Origin: Odontesthes bonariensis
Lineage: Eukaryota > Chordata > Actinopteri > Atheriniformes > Atherinopsidae
Direction of reading: 5' to 3'
Length of the DNA stretch: 64,000 nucleotides
NCBI RefSeq assembly: GCF_027942865.1
Contig: NC_134509.1
Span: 17,076,017-17,140,016 of the forward strand
Every line of letters starts with the position of its first letter. Position 1 is the first letter of the stretch. The translations under genes were made by a program, and so were the position numbers. The notes below the pieces were generated by a model that worked only from the letters and a program-made list of their open reading frames with translations, made no database searches and was not told the origin of the DNA. This document shows, piece by piece, positions 12,246 through 26,000 of this stretch.

Positions 12246-15200
12246 GTTAATTTTGTCTATACTTTTACAAAAATACATAATTGTATATAAAAGATATAAA
12301 AATAAGAAGGAACATATACATAAGATACAAAAGTATACAAATAAAGAAAGAAAGAAGTATGAAAAAATAAGCGTACAAAATATACAAAATAAGTATAAAT
12401 ATACAAAAACATGTTTTTTTTCTGTTTAAAAGCTTACAAAAAATGCATTTGCATTTAAAAACAAGAAGTAGAGTACAAATTAAACAAATAAGGGAGACGA
12501 GATAAACTGAGTTATTGAACATTAAATGAGAAAATGAGATGAGGTGTTGTTTTTTATATATATTTTCAGCACCCTGTAAAAGATACACCTAAGCCCGGAA
12601 CTCTGAATATTTTGCATTGTGAGATTTGACAAAGTAAAGGTTGGATGATAAGAGGGGGAGAATGTTTGTGCCATGGCCAGGTAAGACAAATTAATTGCTT
12701 TATCACCTACAAAGACGAGGCCATTGATAGAAATTTGTAATGAAACGCAGCAAAAAGGTTTTGAAATGTAAAAACAAAAAAGGCAAAGTTAAAAGCCATG
12801 AACAGTGTTTCGTCGACTGCTCTGCTGGTTAATTGGCTAATGGTGCTCTTTTTCTAACGACTGACACTCAGCCTGAGCACCATATGGAGGACGGCGCTTG
12901 TCTGGCTGACTGTGATATCCCATTGGTCACTCGTGAAATGTAGAAGTGAAACTTGAGAATGGGGTTATCAACACATTTGTTCCCATGAGCCAGTCTAAAT
13001 CTTCATCCTGGTTCATCCCGTGCCCATCTTGCCCATTCCTAACCATGAGGTCCATGTCTCTCTCTGTGTGTGTGACTCCCCTCCACATCTCCTTTCTTCT
13101 GTCTTTCCTCTGCTTCTTCTCTCTGTCATACTTTCCCAGACCTATGATGACATAGATTTAGAGAACGAGCCTTGGTATAAGTTCTTTTCCGAGCTGGAGT
13201 TTGGGCGGCCGGTAAGTCAGGGCTTAGCTACTCCCTCAACCACAATTCTGCCATAGACATACACCAACTGTCTACACCCACACCCGTGACTTTTTTTAAA
13301 TGTCTCCCCCATTAGGGTGGGGCTAGTTGTTTGGGCATGTGGTACGTGTTTGGTGCAGTGATTCCCTCCCACACACACCCTTGTGACAGGCTGTGATATG
13401 TCTCCGTGTTGCTATTTTTTGTTTGTTGGACTTTGTCTGGTTACTAGCAGGCACTAAAATGTGAACACAAAAAGCTGGACAGTTTACATACAGTTGGTTC
13501 TGCATCTTTTCCAACAGAAAGCTAGAAAAGCGGCTAAATGGCAGCATGTCCAGATGTTTTAGATGACAGACACATCCATGGTGTCAAAACTACAAAGCAC
13601 AATAATCAATATGAAGCAGATCCATTTCCTATTGATGCAAATTAACATTAAGCTTTATGAAACAGACTATCAAAGTCAAAATCGTCTGTACAGTTGATTA
13701 ATCATCTTTTGTACATGCTAACATGCATCATTATCCTACCTTTTATTTAGCCCGTTTATTCCTTCAATCATTTATTCATGCCTGCTAGTAGTTTGTTCCT
13801 TCTTTTTACTTTGGTAGTATTCAAAAATGACATGCGTGTCTATGAGCTAATCTCTTTAGCCCCCTCTGCTGGAAATAGTGGTGATAATGTGCTAGTGGCT
13901 TGGGGCAGGGGTTGTCTGTAGCCACATACGAGGAATCAAATCACACTGAACTTTCTGATTCATGGAGTTTGACCGGGACGTGCCTCTGTCTCTCACATGC
14001 CTCTAGCACATGACATCAGGTGATGACTTGCTGGGCTTATTTGAAATGTTCAGGGGAAATCCCCCCCCCCCCCAAAAAAAAAGCTGACGTGACATTTTAT
14101 GTTCACAAAAGCCATGTTCAGCTGTGTATTGAGATTTCCACCTGCAATATTTTCAATGTTACCCATCACTCAATAAGCCCACAGTTTTGATGGTTTTCCT
14201 ACATGCACTGAGTGGTTCTGCCGGCACAGAATCTCGCAGTGTGTTCATAGTTTGAGTGTTTATTGAGATGATGAGTAACGGTATGTTTTGATCGACTGAA
14301 CACTTGCTTATGTGCACTAGTAAAGCAGCACTAACACATTTGAATTTGCAGGTTATTGCACTCTGCATATAAAGTGCACATAAACTCTGCAGCTTGTGCT
14401 TCACTTTGCTTTCTGCTCACAGCTTCTTCTCACACTCTGCATGTGTGTGCCACACGGGTATATTTGCGTGTGTGTGTGTGTGCGGTATAGAGGCTGATAT
14501 AGTTGGCAACTTGCACAGAATAAAGCATCAATAGGGGACATTAGAACTTGCATATGAAGGAATGTTATTTTGTGTGGGGGGATGTTAATGTTTGGTTGTC
14601 TGTAAATGTGTGGAGGTGTGTATAGAAAGAGTGTGTGTTTATTGTGTAAGAAAAGCTCATTTCCAGTCTTTTTGAATGAGTCCATCTGTGGTTACGCAGA
14701 TTCTCTTAACAGGTGTCACTCTCTCCACATGTTTCTTATGTTTTGGTTTCTCCCCATGATGTCACCACTGCTTCTCCTCCTTCACCTCATCTTCACCTTC
14801 CTCCTATTCCTCCTCCTCTCCTCCCCTTCCTGCTCACTGCTGCTGCTTGGGGCTGAAGCCTCCTAAAAAACGGCTGGATTATAATCCAGACATCTCCGCT
14901 CGCCAGCGCATCGAGGTAATCTCACATTCATGATCAGTCCAGAAGTGTTGTTAATTACACAGTTTCTAACCTGTCCCTTGAATTGACTCCTTAAAATGTT
15001 TAGAAAGTTAGAATTGATTGAAATGAGTGTAAATGTGTGTACCACCAGTGTAGCAGTTCCATGCTGTAACAACACGATTGCCATTTCCTGAAAGATGAGA
15101 ATGAAAGGCTGTTGACAGTGTGAATTTTAATCGCTGTTTGTTTGCTTTGGAACATGTGCTGGTGCTCTTTTCTTTTCTTTTCTTTTTTTATCTCACAATT

Positions 15201-18200
15201 GAATTCAGTGCAGATCTTTGGACGTTTGCTACTTTATTGTGTGACTGTAGTGGGTGGTTATAAGTTCCTCACTTTTGCCATTAGAGAGTTTTGCACATTC
15301 TTTACAACAAAGACCCATTCCAGTCGATCCATGCCAGATTTTGCAATTCAACATTTACCCCCCTGAGCTGAGCTCATAGCATCCTTTGCTGTATCACCTT
15401 TGCCATCATCCTTCAGAGCAGCCCAAGAAAGACCGGACATTTCTTTTCGGTGTGTGCATCAGCAAGCCTCGTCTTGGTCAGGTGTGCCATGTGGAACCGG
15501 CATCTGTCGCACCTTTCGCTGGGGGAGTGTTTTGAGTGTGGCACAGCAACAATCGCATGCAGGCTGTGCATTGTAAGCTGCTCTGCCTTAAGTCTTTGTT
15601 CGTGCCGACCTCACGTTTCTCTTTTGTTGTCTTCCCTATTTCAGACATCCCTCCATATTGCTCCTGCTGACAAGGCTTCGGAGAGACCTTCAAGGTAACT
15701 GCTGTTTTCCTTTATTTTCCTCTGCATCACCCCCATCCCCCTCCCCCATCCTCTCAACAGCAATCCTCCTTGTTGTGATTCAGCACAGTGTCAAAACTCA
15801 GCTCTCGCTTCCCTTGTAATTGGTGCAAATATCCAGCATCTGCTATTAATGATGATTTGCAAGGATCAGTGTTTCTCTTGCTTTTTGTCAGTGATATAAG
15901 GAAGCTTTTCTCCCCAAGTTAGCCAGAATAAATTAACCCAGAAAACCTATTGATTCTGCCATTCACCTCCTGTCCCTCCCTCAACCCCCTCTTCCTCCTG
16001 TGGTCTCTCTCCCTTTCACCAGTGCCCTGCTTATTCAGTCTCATTTTCCTCAGTGAACAGAATGGGGCGACTGGGGATGTGATGAATAGGCCCTGTAATT
16101 CATGTCAGTGACATTAAGCGTGTTTGATCTGAATAGAAAACCTCTTGTGTTTCTTTTAAAAGAGTGTTTGAATTGAAATGTAACTCTTAATTCTTGACAA
16201 ATGTTATTGGGATGATCTTGGATACACTTTGAATATATTCAAGTTTTGCAGTCGGTCCATAAGCAGCAAGTAAATGTTAACCTTTAATGGTAGTTTAGAA
16301 TGAATAAAACCAACAAAACAACAGCAAAAAGCTTTTTTGCTAAATGTATGTTTTTCCTGTATCCCTGTTAAATGTAGTTAAGGAAAGAGTTTTGTTTTTT
16401 TCTATTTTTCTATATCTTTGTCTATTGTGGGTTTGTAAGTTCAATGAATAAAAATAGCAACCTGATGACATTTATGGTACCTGATTCGTTTAACGTCATA
16501 GACTGCATTCAATGATGTGATGTCTTCTGAAAGCAGCTGTCGTTGATGTTATTCTTGTAGTGCTGCCAGTGACTACAGGAAGAGAAGGAAGTCTGAGCCA
16601 TCGAGTTCCCAAGCAAACGCTCAGTCTCAGAGCAGAGCTGCAACTTCCCCTAAACCAGTGGATGCCTACAGGCCCAGCAGCAGCCTAAAAAAGCCCGTCA
16701 TTCGTTCCTCACCATCCTCACCCTCCCGAGCCAAAGGTACTCCCCCCCCCCCCCCCCGCAGAAGCGTCTCCTTTTTTCTTGAATTTATGTTTCTCCGTGT
16801 CTCTTTGTCTTTTCCCCAGACATACATGTGTACTGTTCTTATCACCAGAAAATGAAAGAAGATTTTGTTGTTTTCACAATGTGATGTCTTGTCTGATATG
16901 ATCGTAAGTTCATTGTTTGCTGGAAATCTGAACAGAAGAAACATCAAGTCATCCTATTTTTCCCGCACTTTTTTTCTTCCCATTTATTCTCCCCCTCCCA
17001 GTTCGTCGACCCCCGTTGCTGGGTATTATTGCTTAACCTGCTTTCCTCCTTCTTCTCTCTTACCACGCTGCTCTTATTGGACAACTTGAAGGTGGGGACG
17101 CATGCAACATGTATTCAAACAATCTGACCTCCCCAGGTCGTCATGAGAGCTCCTCTCTTCCCCCTGTCCCTTCTGACTCTGATCGTTGCCATGACGATGC
17201 CAGCCAGGAAGGCAGCTCCTCCTCTAAGCAGTCTGTCTGTTGTACAACCAGTTGGCAGAGCAAATGCCAGGATGCGGAGACGTGGAGCAGTGCAGAGGAG
17301 GTGCCACCCTCCTCTGGCAAGCTCAAGTCACGCAGCTGTGATGACTTACTTAATGATGGGCATTCTGGCTCAGCTGGGCGCAATGCCATGCGCTCCGAAA
17401 GTGCTGGGTCACTGGTGTGTGACATGAATCAACCGACAGTATCGGCCTCGGTGCCAGCCTCGACTCATTCGCTTCCCCGTCTCCACCGGCGACGCGCGCA
17501 CGATTCACCAGGCTTCCTCCAGCTCTATCGGAAAATGCACCAGATTGACCGAGCTCACCTCATCCCGTCTGAAGTCATCCGCTCGGTCCGGGCTCGTATC
17601 CTGGAACTAGAGCGCCAACCTCATCTACATCGGCATCGTCTTTCTCCTTGGACGCCCTCGTGGGGTGTGGAAGTGCCACGTGATATGGTGCCAAATCGTA
17701 TTTCCGAATATGAGAGTCTTATTCAGAAGTCCAAATCCATGCCTAACTTGGGTGATGGTGAGATGCCTTCAGGCACCACCACACCAGGGGGCTCTTCATC
17801 TCGTGCTAGCAGCGGGGGTGGCGGAACACCCATTTTTCCAAAACGCCGTTTTTCTATAGAATCGTTACTAGAGGAGGACAATAATGGCAACAGTGGACCC
17901 GTACCTGGCAGCATTGATCACTTGCATCGACCTCGTAGTCCACCCGAAGGCCAGCCCCGCGTCGGGCCAGAACCCGGCCGTGGCCAGTCATTTCCCGCTC
18001 CTCCTGTTCCCCAAAGCCCACAAGTCAATCCAGACTATTCGGACAGTGAACAAGATGCTGTCGCATCTGACCTCAGCGATTTCATTCAGGTGGAGGGTTC
18101 CTCATTTTGCAGTGAGAGTGACTTTGACCATTGCTCGCTAACATCCTCCGAGAGCCTGTACGGCTCCTCCACCCTCCACCATCACCACCTCCGTCACCAC

Positions 18201-21200
18201 CACCACCACCATCACCACCATCATCCTGCTCACCAAAGTCTCGGCCAGAGCCAGGGCTACCAACACCGCCACCTCATCAGCACCTGCAAAGGCCGCTGCC
18301 CGGCCTCATACACCCGTTTCACCACCATGCTGCGCCATGAGAGGGAACGAGCACGACAGGAGCACCAGAGACCCTTGCAGCAGAGCCGCAACAGCCATTC
18401 CCAAATCCAGGGCTCCCAGTCCCAGCAAGCAATGTCCAAGCTGGCCTTCTTGGTCAGCCCAGTGCCTTTCCGCAGGAAAAAGGGCTCACCACCTACCTCT
18501 AGAAGAAGCTGTGGTGGCGGAGGTCGAGGTAGCAGACCCAAGTCTAAGCAGGCCATTTATGAAGCACTAGATGCAGCCTTGAGAGACATTTACGAGCACA
18601 TTCAAGCGGAGAGAGGCCACAGAAGCTCGAGGCCACCCGATGATAGCATCTTGAGGAGAATCCTGGCTGAGCTGCTGCCAAATGTGCCTGAAAGAAGCTC
18701 CTCGTTACGAGGGAGGAGGGGATGTTGGCACGGGGGTCACTCCCCTGCATCTTTGTGCCCAGATGGAAGCCCCACTGGTTATGCTTCATATAGAGGAGAA
18801 CCCTCCACACCAAGGTTACAGTCACCACAGCTACAGTCACCAATCAGTGCCTGTTATGGACGACCCTTGGAGGCCTCAAACAATAATGAGTATGGAGAGG
18901 AGCAGGGCAATGGTCTCTCTTATTCAGGTGGAGATACTATACATATCTCTTTTACAGTATGCACAAGCAGCACTTCATACTGTAGTCATTTTCCTTTCTT
19001 TTTAGAGATATGACACACACATGCATGAATACAAAATGACATGAATACAGATTAGAGCCCGACTGACGATGGATATATACACAGTGTATATATTTCTTGT
19101 CAAGGTCATTAGAAAAATGATGCGGCCATTGTTTGTCAACTGTCAATCAATATAATGACTTAAACTGCTGGGTAAGTTACCATGGGGACAGCTGTAAACT
19201 GCACCACTGTCTGCCCCACTAAAATTTCTACTCATACATCTCTTCTGGATGATGTAATTTACCCGTAAATTACCCCATGCATGCTTTTTCTGCATTCTGC
19301 TCGATGGGGGGGAAAAAAGTCTACATAGAGCAGCTAATATTCAGATAATATTTTCACACTTTGTTACCTTAAATCTCCGATAGACTGGTCGATAATATCA
19401 GTTGGGCTCTAATACTAAAATGCATCTACGTACTGTATATTCATTTTATTGTCTCTTATTATATTGCCTGCACTTGTTGACCTAAGTCATCTCATTTGTC
19501 TGCACACACATCCATCCTTTTCTGTTTATTTCTATGACAACCATTAGAGCTTATTTACTGTAAATTCTCAAAATCTGGCCCTTCATTTAGTAAAAGATAA
19601 ACCTTTGTCACTTAAATTGAGATCTCTCTGCAGACGATGTTTCGCATTAGAATCATTCTCGTGTAATGGGAGGATTACGTCCTCCAGTGGAAGCCTTTTA
19701 GTTTGAGACGCAGGAGAAAATGCCGAGTATGATTGACAGACACACGATGCGTAGCAAATCTGTGCCAAACCTTAGCTAAGGAGAACAATATACCAGTTAG
19801 GAGAACGAAAGCAAAATAATGGTTCAAAAACTAAGACAAAACTTTGTTGTCGGAGTGGTGGAAAGGCGTAACGCATCAGTAGCAACTCAGAGAACACACA
19901 GTGTGTTATGGATAAAAGAGGAAACAGGATACGTAGCTGAATGGAGGCCTGCTTTTTTCTTCTAATCTAGGAAAGTGAATATTTGAGAATTCACAGTAAA
20001 TGACTCGGCTTGCAACTCTGTCTCCTTAAAATTAAGTTTCTCTACAACAAAGTTGTTTTCTTATTTACTTTAAGAGGAGGCAGAACTTCTGGTTAGTTGA
20101 TTTATTTATTGGTTTGTTTATATGTTAACTGCATTGGCATTCGGGCATACGAAGGGCTCGACTCCCGGACTGGCAGCCGTGGATAGGGTTTTTATGAGAT
20201 GGTGGTTTTGATACTACAAATAAATGATAAGTAAATGTTAATAGGATGGGTTTTTTTCTGGAAAATACCCGGCCAGCGAACATCCTGCTGATATGTTCAT
20301 CTAAATAAATGTGTTTGCTTTATTCATTTGATTTTAGAGGAGAGTAATTATTTGGAGACTGGGTTGCTGGTTGAAGTAAATTCATCTTAATCATCCTTTT
20401 TTTTTTTCTTTTGCATCATTTGGCTGTTTTAAAGACTCATTTATCGAGTCATACATTATGTCAAGATCTTTTTCTTTCTCTAAGTTACCTCCTTGTTTGT
20501 TAGCATTTATACAATCTTTTTGGCCTGTACCCCCCTCGTTTCATTTTGAGTTTTTGTGAATTTGTAGCATTGCATGTGTCTATCTGTTCTATGTTGCGTG
20601 AAACGTCCAGTCAGTTTCTTTTTTCCTATGAAATGGAAATAAAACTCACCTACTGACCCGAGCTGTCATCCCCTCATTTACCCTTTGGAATGACATCACC
20701 ACTGTATCATTCAGTATTTTCCCATATCCCATTTTTTGCATCGTAGCTGGTCTGATGGTTGTTACTTCGGTAACTCTTGTTAACTTTTTTTGTCACAGAC
20801 CAGGATGTTTCCAGGAGTTACTCCACCATGGATGGACGCCACACACCCCAGAGCAGAAGACCCACTCCTGACAGAGAGGTACTACATAAAACACTGCACT
20901 GGTGTAGCAACGACAGGCAAACCTTTTCTTTGACTAAACAAAGAGATAATACAGTGCTACTCTTAAAAAAGAAAACATAGTATGAATGGGACATTGGGTC
21001 GGAACCAAAAAAAAGGAATTTCTCCCAATAGCGTCGCACAATGAAATGTATAAAAATTCCAAATGAACATGTACATAGTCTTTAGAGTATATGAAGTTAA
21101 AGCGGGTGATGCCTGTTGGCTTTCTTTGTCTCGCTCTAGGTCTCCCATAAGCAGATGACACAACTTATTCTGTTCTCTCTCCTTCATCAGAAACAGCCTG

Positions 21201-22987
21201 CAAGAGCCATTTATGATTTTAAGGCACAAACAGCTAAGTAAGTACCGCAAGTATAACCGTGCACGCACAGGGAAGCCGAGCTTTAAAGCATCGTTGTTCT
21301 ATCTACGGCTCATTAACACGTCAACAGTTTGCTGCATTAAATGTTATCATTTCAGATTGTTTTTGTTAAGCTCTTTTTTTTCCATTGTTTACTAAGAAAG
21401 CGCTCCTATCACAACTCCCCACCACGTGCGGATGGCTTTGACACGTTTCTTTTTCTCAGTCTTTTAATGTTTGCATGAACAAATGCTCACTTTTACCCTA
21501 TTGTGCTTCCATAACACCTATGAACAAGAAATGCCGCACATGTGATGGTGTTATTTATTGTTTCCTGTTGTCTTAATGCTTGATCAAATATGCATGCAAA
21601 GACATTTCACCTACTGGCCTTTGTTTCAGGGAGTTGACATTTAAAAAGGGGGACGCGGTGAACATCATCAGGCAAATAGATAACAACTGGTATGAAGGGG
21701 AGCACCGAGGACGAGTGGGAATATTCCCAATAGCATATGTAGAAGTAGGTGTGCTACTGTCATGGGACTCTATGTGAATACTGCAACTTCTTCCTGTTGT
21801 ATTCAAAGGTGCAGTTCCTGCACCACCACGCAAACTCTTGTTTACACTCATTTTCACACATACGCAGAAGATGCCGTCCTCAGAAAAGCAGCAGCCAATC
21901 CGTCCCCCTCCTCCAGCACATGTCCGAGAGATCGGAGAGGCGGTGGCACGATACAACTTCAATGCCGACACAAACGTGGAGCTTTCACTGAGAAAGGTAG
22001 CTATTCTCGATTTATTTTATTTTATATGCTTGTGATCCTCCACTTCATTAGTATGAGACAAAAACCGTGTTCTTTGGGAGCCAAACTTCTGCAGATCTTC
22101 TCAGTCTTTGACTAATTTGAGTCTCAAATTCAGCATCCACTTATAACATGAGGTGATTATTTTCAAGCGGACTACTAGATATCGATTATATTTATGATGC
22201 AACTAAAGATTTTATTCCTAAATCTTAGCTACTTAGCTACCATAGCTACTTTTGCTTGGACAATATATTGCAAAAAGAAACCACTTGACCAAAACAATAG
22301 ATAGATATTGAGACATCTAAACGGGTGTACACAGACTTTAATTCCTTTATGAGACAGCATTGTTTCAGTCCAGTTTGTCTACGGGTAGACCCTTTTGTTA
22401 ATTGCAGCTTTTAAGATTAGATCCGTTGCTACTTTTCCTTTCGACTGATTGTAAGCAAAGTTCACATCCCATCTTGTTCACATTAATGGGTGCTCTTATG
22501 GGGCAGTGAAATGAGGCATTGAAAGCAAAATCAATCACCATATCTTCACCTCGGCTGGTTCACTGTGGCTTAATGTCTGTGTGGAGGAGAGGAGCTGCCC
22601 GAGCCCTGTCCCCGGTGAAAATCTGACAGAAAGAGCAGACGAAAGAAGGGAAGCGGCTCAACCAGAGAAGACAGCAAAAATGTCTCAGCCTTTTTAGCGT
22701 GTCGTGTTTTGTTTTCATTTTCCTGAGATGCTTCATATAGTCTTATGGCGGTACCCTTCTGGGTTTATAATGTCTTAAATGCAGGTGACACTCTTGTGTT
22801 AACAAGTATACTTGTAAACATAACGTGCAGTGTCGGGATAACATGATTACAGTTTGATTATCATACTTCAATTCAGTGCCATTACTGTGACGGGCCTAAT
22901 TAGTGTAGTGGTAGAGTAGTAGTTTAGTAGAGCTTTATTTGCTACAACAACACTGAGGTGTAACTGTGAACTCTGTGTGTGTGCGTG

Positions 22988-23048
<61 letters not shown>

Positions 23049-26000
23049 GGTGAGAGAGTGATTGTGATGAGGCAGGTGGATCAGAACTGGTACGAGGGGA
23101 AGATCCCAGACACAACCAAACAGGGAATCTTTCCCGTGTCCTACGTTGACATTGTCAAGCGCTCTCCGTCCAAGAGCTCCACCCACCACGTGGATCCACA
23201 CGGTTACCATGGCAACAGGACACCTAGCTCCACACCCGTCAAGGTAAGACAGTGAAGGACTCGTGCTCTTTTCGGACTATAATAGATGAACAAGCTATAG
23301 AAAGGAGCTACAACACTTAAGCAATAGTGCACTTTGAGCTGGTTTAGATCCTCCCTGACCATTTAAAACGCACTCAAAGCACACAAGGTACTTCTCTGTT
23401 CTAGTTTTATTCATCACCCTCTGTTCCCTCTTTCTCACTTTACTTCCATGGAGCTCTTCTATCACCTACCTCCATCTTCCATCATATGTGACCTCCCTTC
23501 CCCTCAACCCCCTTTGAGAAGGCCTGACCTGCAAGCTGTCACCAGTGAGTGGCTGTGCCTCACAATGGAACCATCACCATCCACCCCAGCCCAGTCCCTC
23601 ACGACCACCCCCGTGCCACCCACACCACCCCCTCTCCCCACTGACCTTGGCTCTTTTCTCATGGCGCAAGAGCCACGGGCGATCTCACCGGTTCAGTCAC
23701 AAAAAACGTTCACCCTTTCACGTCCGTCACTTCTCACAGAGAGTGACCCCACAGATGTCCTGCCTTTCTCTCAGCCTTCTCCTCCACCTCCTCCTCCTCT
23801 TCCTCCAGCCGCCACTCATTCCTCATTCACCTCTTCACTTCCTGACTCTTCACTTCGACATAACAGTGGGAGAGGGTTACTTATCTCAGAAGGAGCCCAG
23901 CCGGTGTGCAGTAGTAAGCCAGAGATTCCCACACAACTGCCAGAGCAGCACAAGTCCAGTGCTCATGTAAGCCAAAGCAGCAGAACCCCTGCCATTGAGT
24001 TGCATGTCAAAGACCCCTATGACGAGCTGTTGTCTATGATTCTGGATGGTTCCAGCAGCACAGATGATGGTGACGTTTTAAGAGGACCTTCAGTAGATTC
24101 TCCTACCGCCAAGCTGATCAGTGAGTATCAGAGCGGTCTGTTCCAGAAAAAAGATGAACAATCCCATCAGGCAGTAGCGAAGCCGCCTGCGGTCGCAGCA
24201 GCAGGCGACTCACCAGGCAGCAGTTGGTTAGAGGTGCAGTTCCACAAGCCTGTAACAATGAAGCCCCTGCCCATTTTGTGGGAAGAGCAGTCGATATCTC
24301 TGAGTGAGCAACCGGTTGATGCTCAGAAGCCACTGTCAGTGGAAGGAAAGGGATACACTGAGTTATTCATAGAGGAAGAAGATGAAGCTGTGATGGACAA
24401 AGAGGAAGACGTTAGAGTCTTAAATGAGAGGCTCAGTCCACAGGTAGAGCATGGTGTGAGCTGCGTCTGTTGAGTTTGAAATTGATTGTAAGGGACAAGG
24501 ATGAGAAAATAGATGTATTCTTTTGCCCTCTCACAGCTGGGTCACTGCATTTAAGTTAGTGATTTACCAGTGAATAATGCACAAATTAACTACACAATTG
24601 ATCAAGGCATCTATTGATATCGTTAATGTTGGGAGAAATGCAGTTGAAATACAAGTTGAGCCTTTTTTTGTTACTCCACAACAGACGTTAATTTAGCGAA
24701 GAGTAAAAACCATTGGTGTTCTGTTGGGGAGGTGTTGGTCCATAACAGGAAGTTTAACATTGTTTCACTTTTTTTCAGCCGATTCAAACCGATTTCAAAT
24801 GGGAATCCAGAAATTAGTAATAATATTCAGAGTTCTAGTGTTGCATGAGATCACACTGTCCAGATAAAGTGCAGTAATCACACAGCTGATGCTGAAGTCT
24901 TAAATAAACTGAACTAATAGTTTAACAGCAGGAGAAGATGAAATTGTAGAAGAGAGATGAACTGTTTTGCAGAAGTCTTTTAATGTCAGTTACTGTTTTT
25001 TACTGTTTTTCCATCTTATTTCCCCTCCATGTCCCTTCTGAGGTTTATTAATGTACCAACACAACAGCATTAAAGAAAGCCTGATGTTGTCATCTTGTGA
25101 CTCCGCTTCGGCGTCCCTGTGTATGTCTTCACCTCCGTAGGCTGAAGTCTCTCCTTCCGCTATGAGAGAGTTTCCTGACTCCAGTCTCGTCTCACCCTCC
25201 ACATCACCACCGCAAACCGTCACATTTCCTCCGCCTTCTCCGCCTTCTCCGTCCTCTTTGTCCCGGTCACGGCATCCCGACCACAGCATCCTCCCTCCCT
25301 CTTCCCCTGCCTCCCCGCGGCCCCCGTCCCTTCCTCAGCTCACGACGTCTCCACTTCCCCCAGTCTCTTGCCCTCCCCTGCACATCTCTCACTCCTCCTC
25401 AGATGGTCCCTCGCAGCACTCCGCCTCTCACCCCTCAAGCGCTCCCTGTCTTTCTCATGCAGTCACACCCTGCCCTGTCTCAAAGTCCGTTTCACCCCCT
25501 CCTACCTCGTCTCCCTCTAAAACTGCCTCACCCCCCCTCTCCACTCCACGCTCTCCCCCCGCCGCTCCCACTGTGCCACACCCTGGTCGTAGGTCTCCCA
25601 AGGTGAAGGTAAAGCCGGAATGTGGGGGTGAAAACTATGTTAGGAACTCATCTAACAATGTTTCCCTAACTATTATGCTGTTGATAGTAGTGGAGCTGAG
25701 AGTGAGACTATAGTTTATTGGTGTGATGAAATAACATTTCTTCTCTAATTAGTCGTTTACTGATCTGGGGAGAAAAATGTCTGGACTTGTTTTCTGCTTT
25801 TGTATGTTTGATATGATTTTAAACTGGGTGTCTTTAGATTTTGGCCTGTTTTGCAAGGACTATAAGAAAAGTCTGGATTTTGGGGGAACTGAATGATTAA
25901 TCGCAGTATGCACACTAACTTGCATCGTACAGTAATTTAGCATAAAAGCACCAACATGGTGTCGTGTGGACGGCAGAAAACGTGCTTAAATAAGCCAGTG

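Noticed and set aside
12265..12588. 107-codon minus-strand frame rich in Ile, Leu, Phe and Cys
   Set aside because: It is translated AT-rich intron sequence next to a microsatellite, with no motif or splice support.
23545..23970. 141-codon His/Pro/Leu-rich frame
   Set aside because: It is a shifted-frame shadow of sorbs2 exon C.
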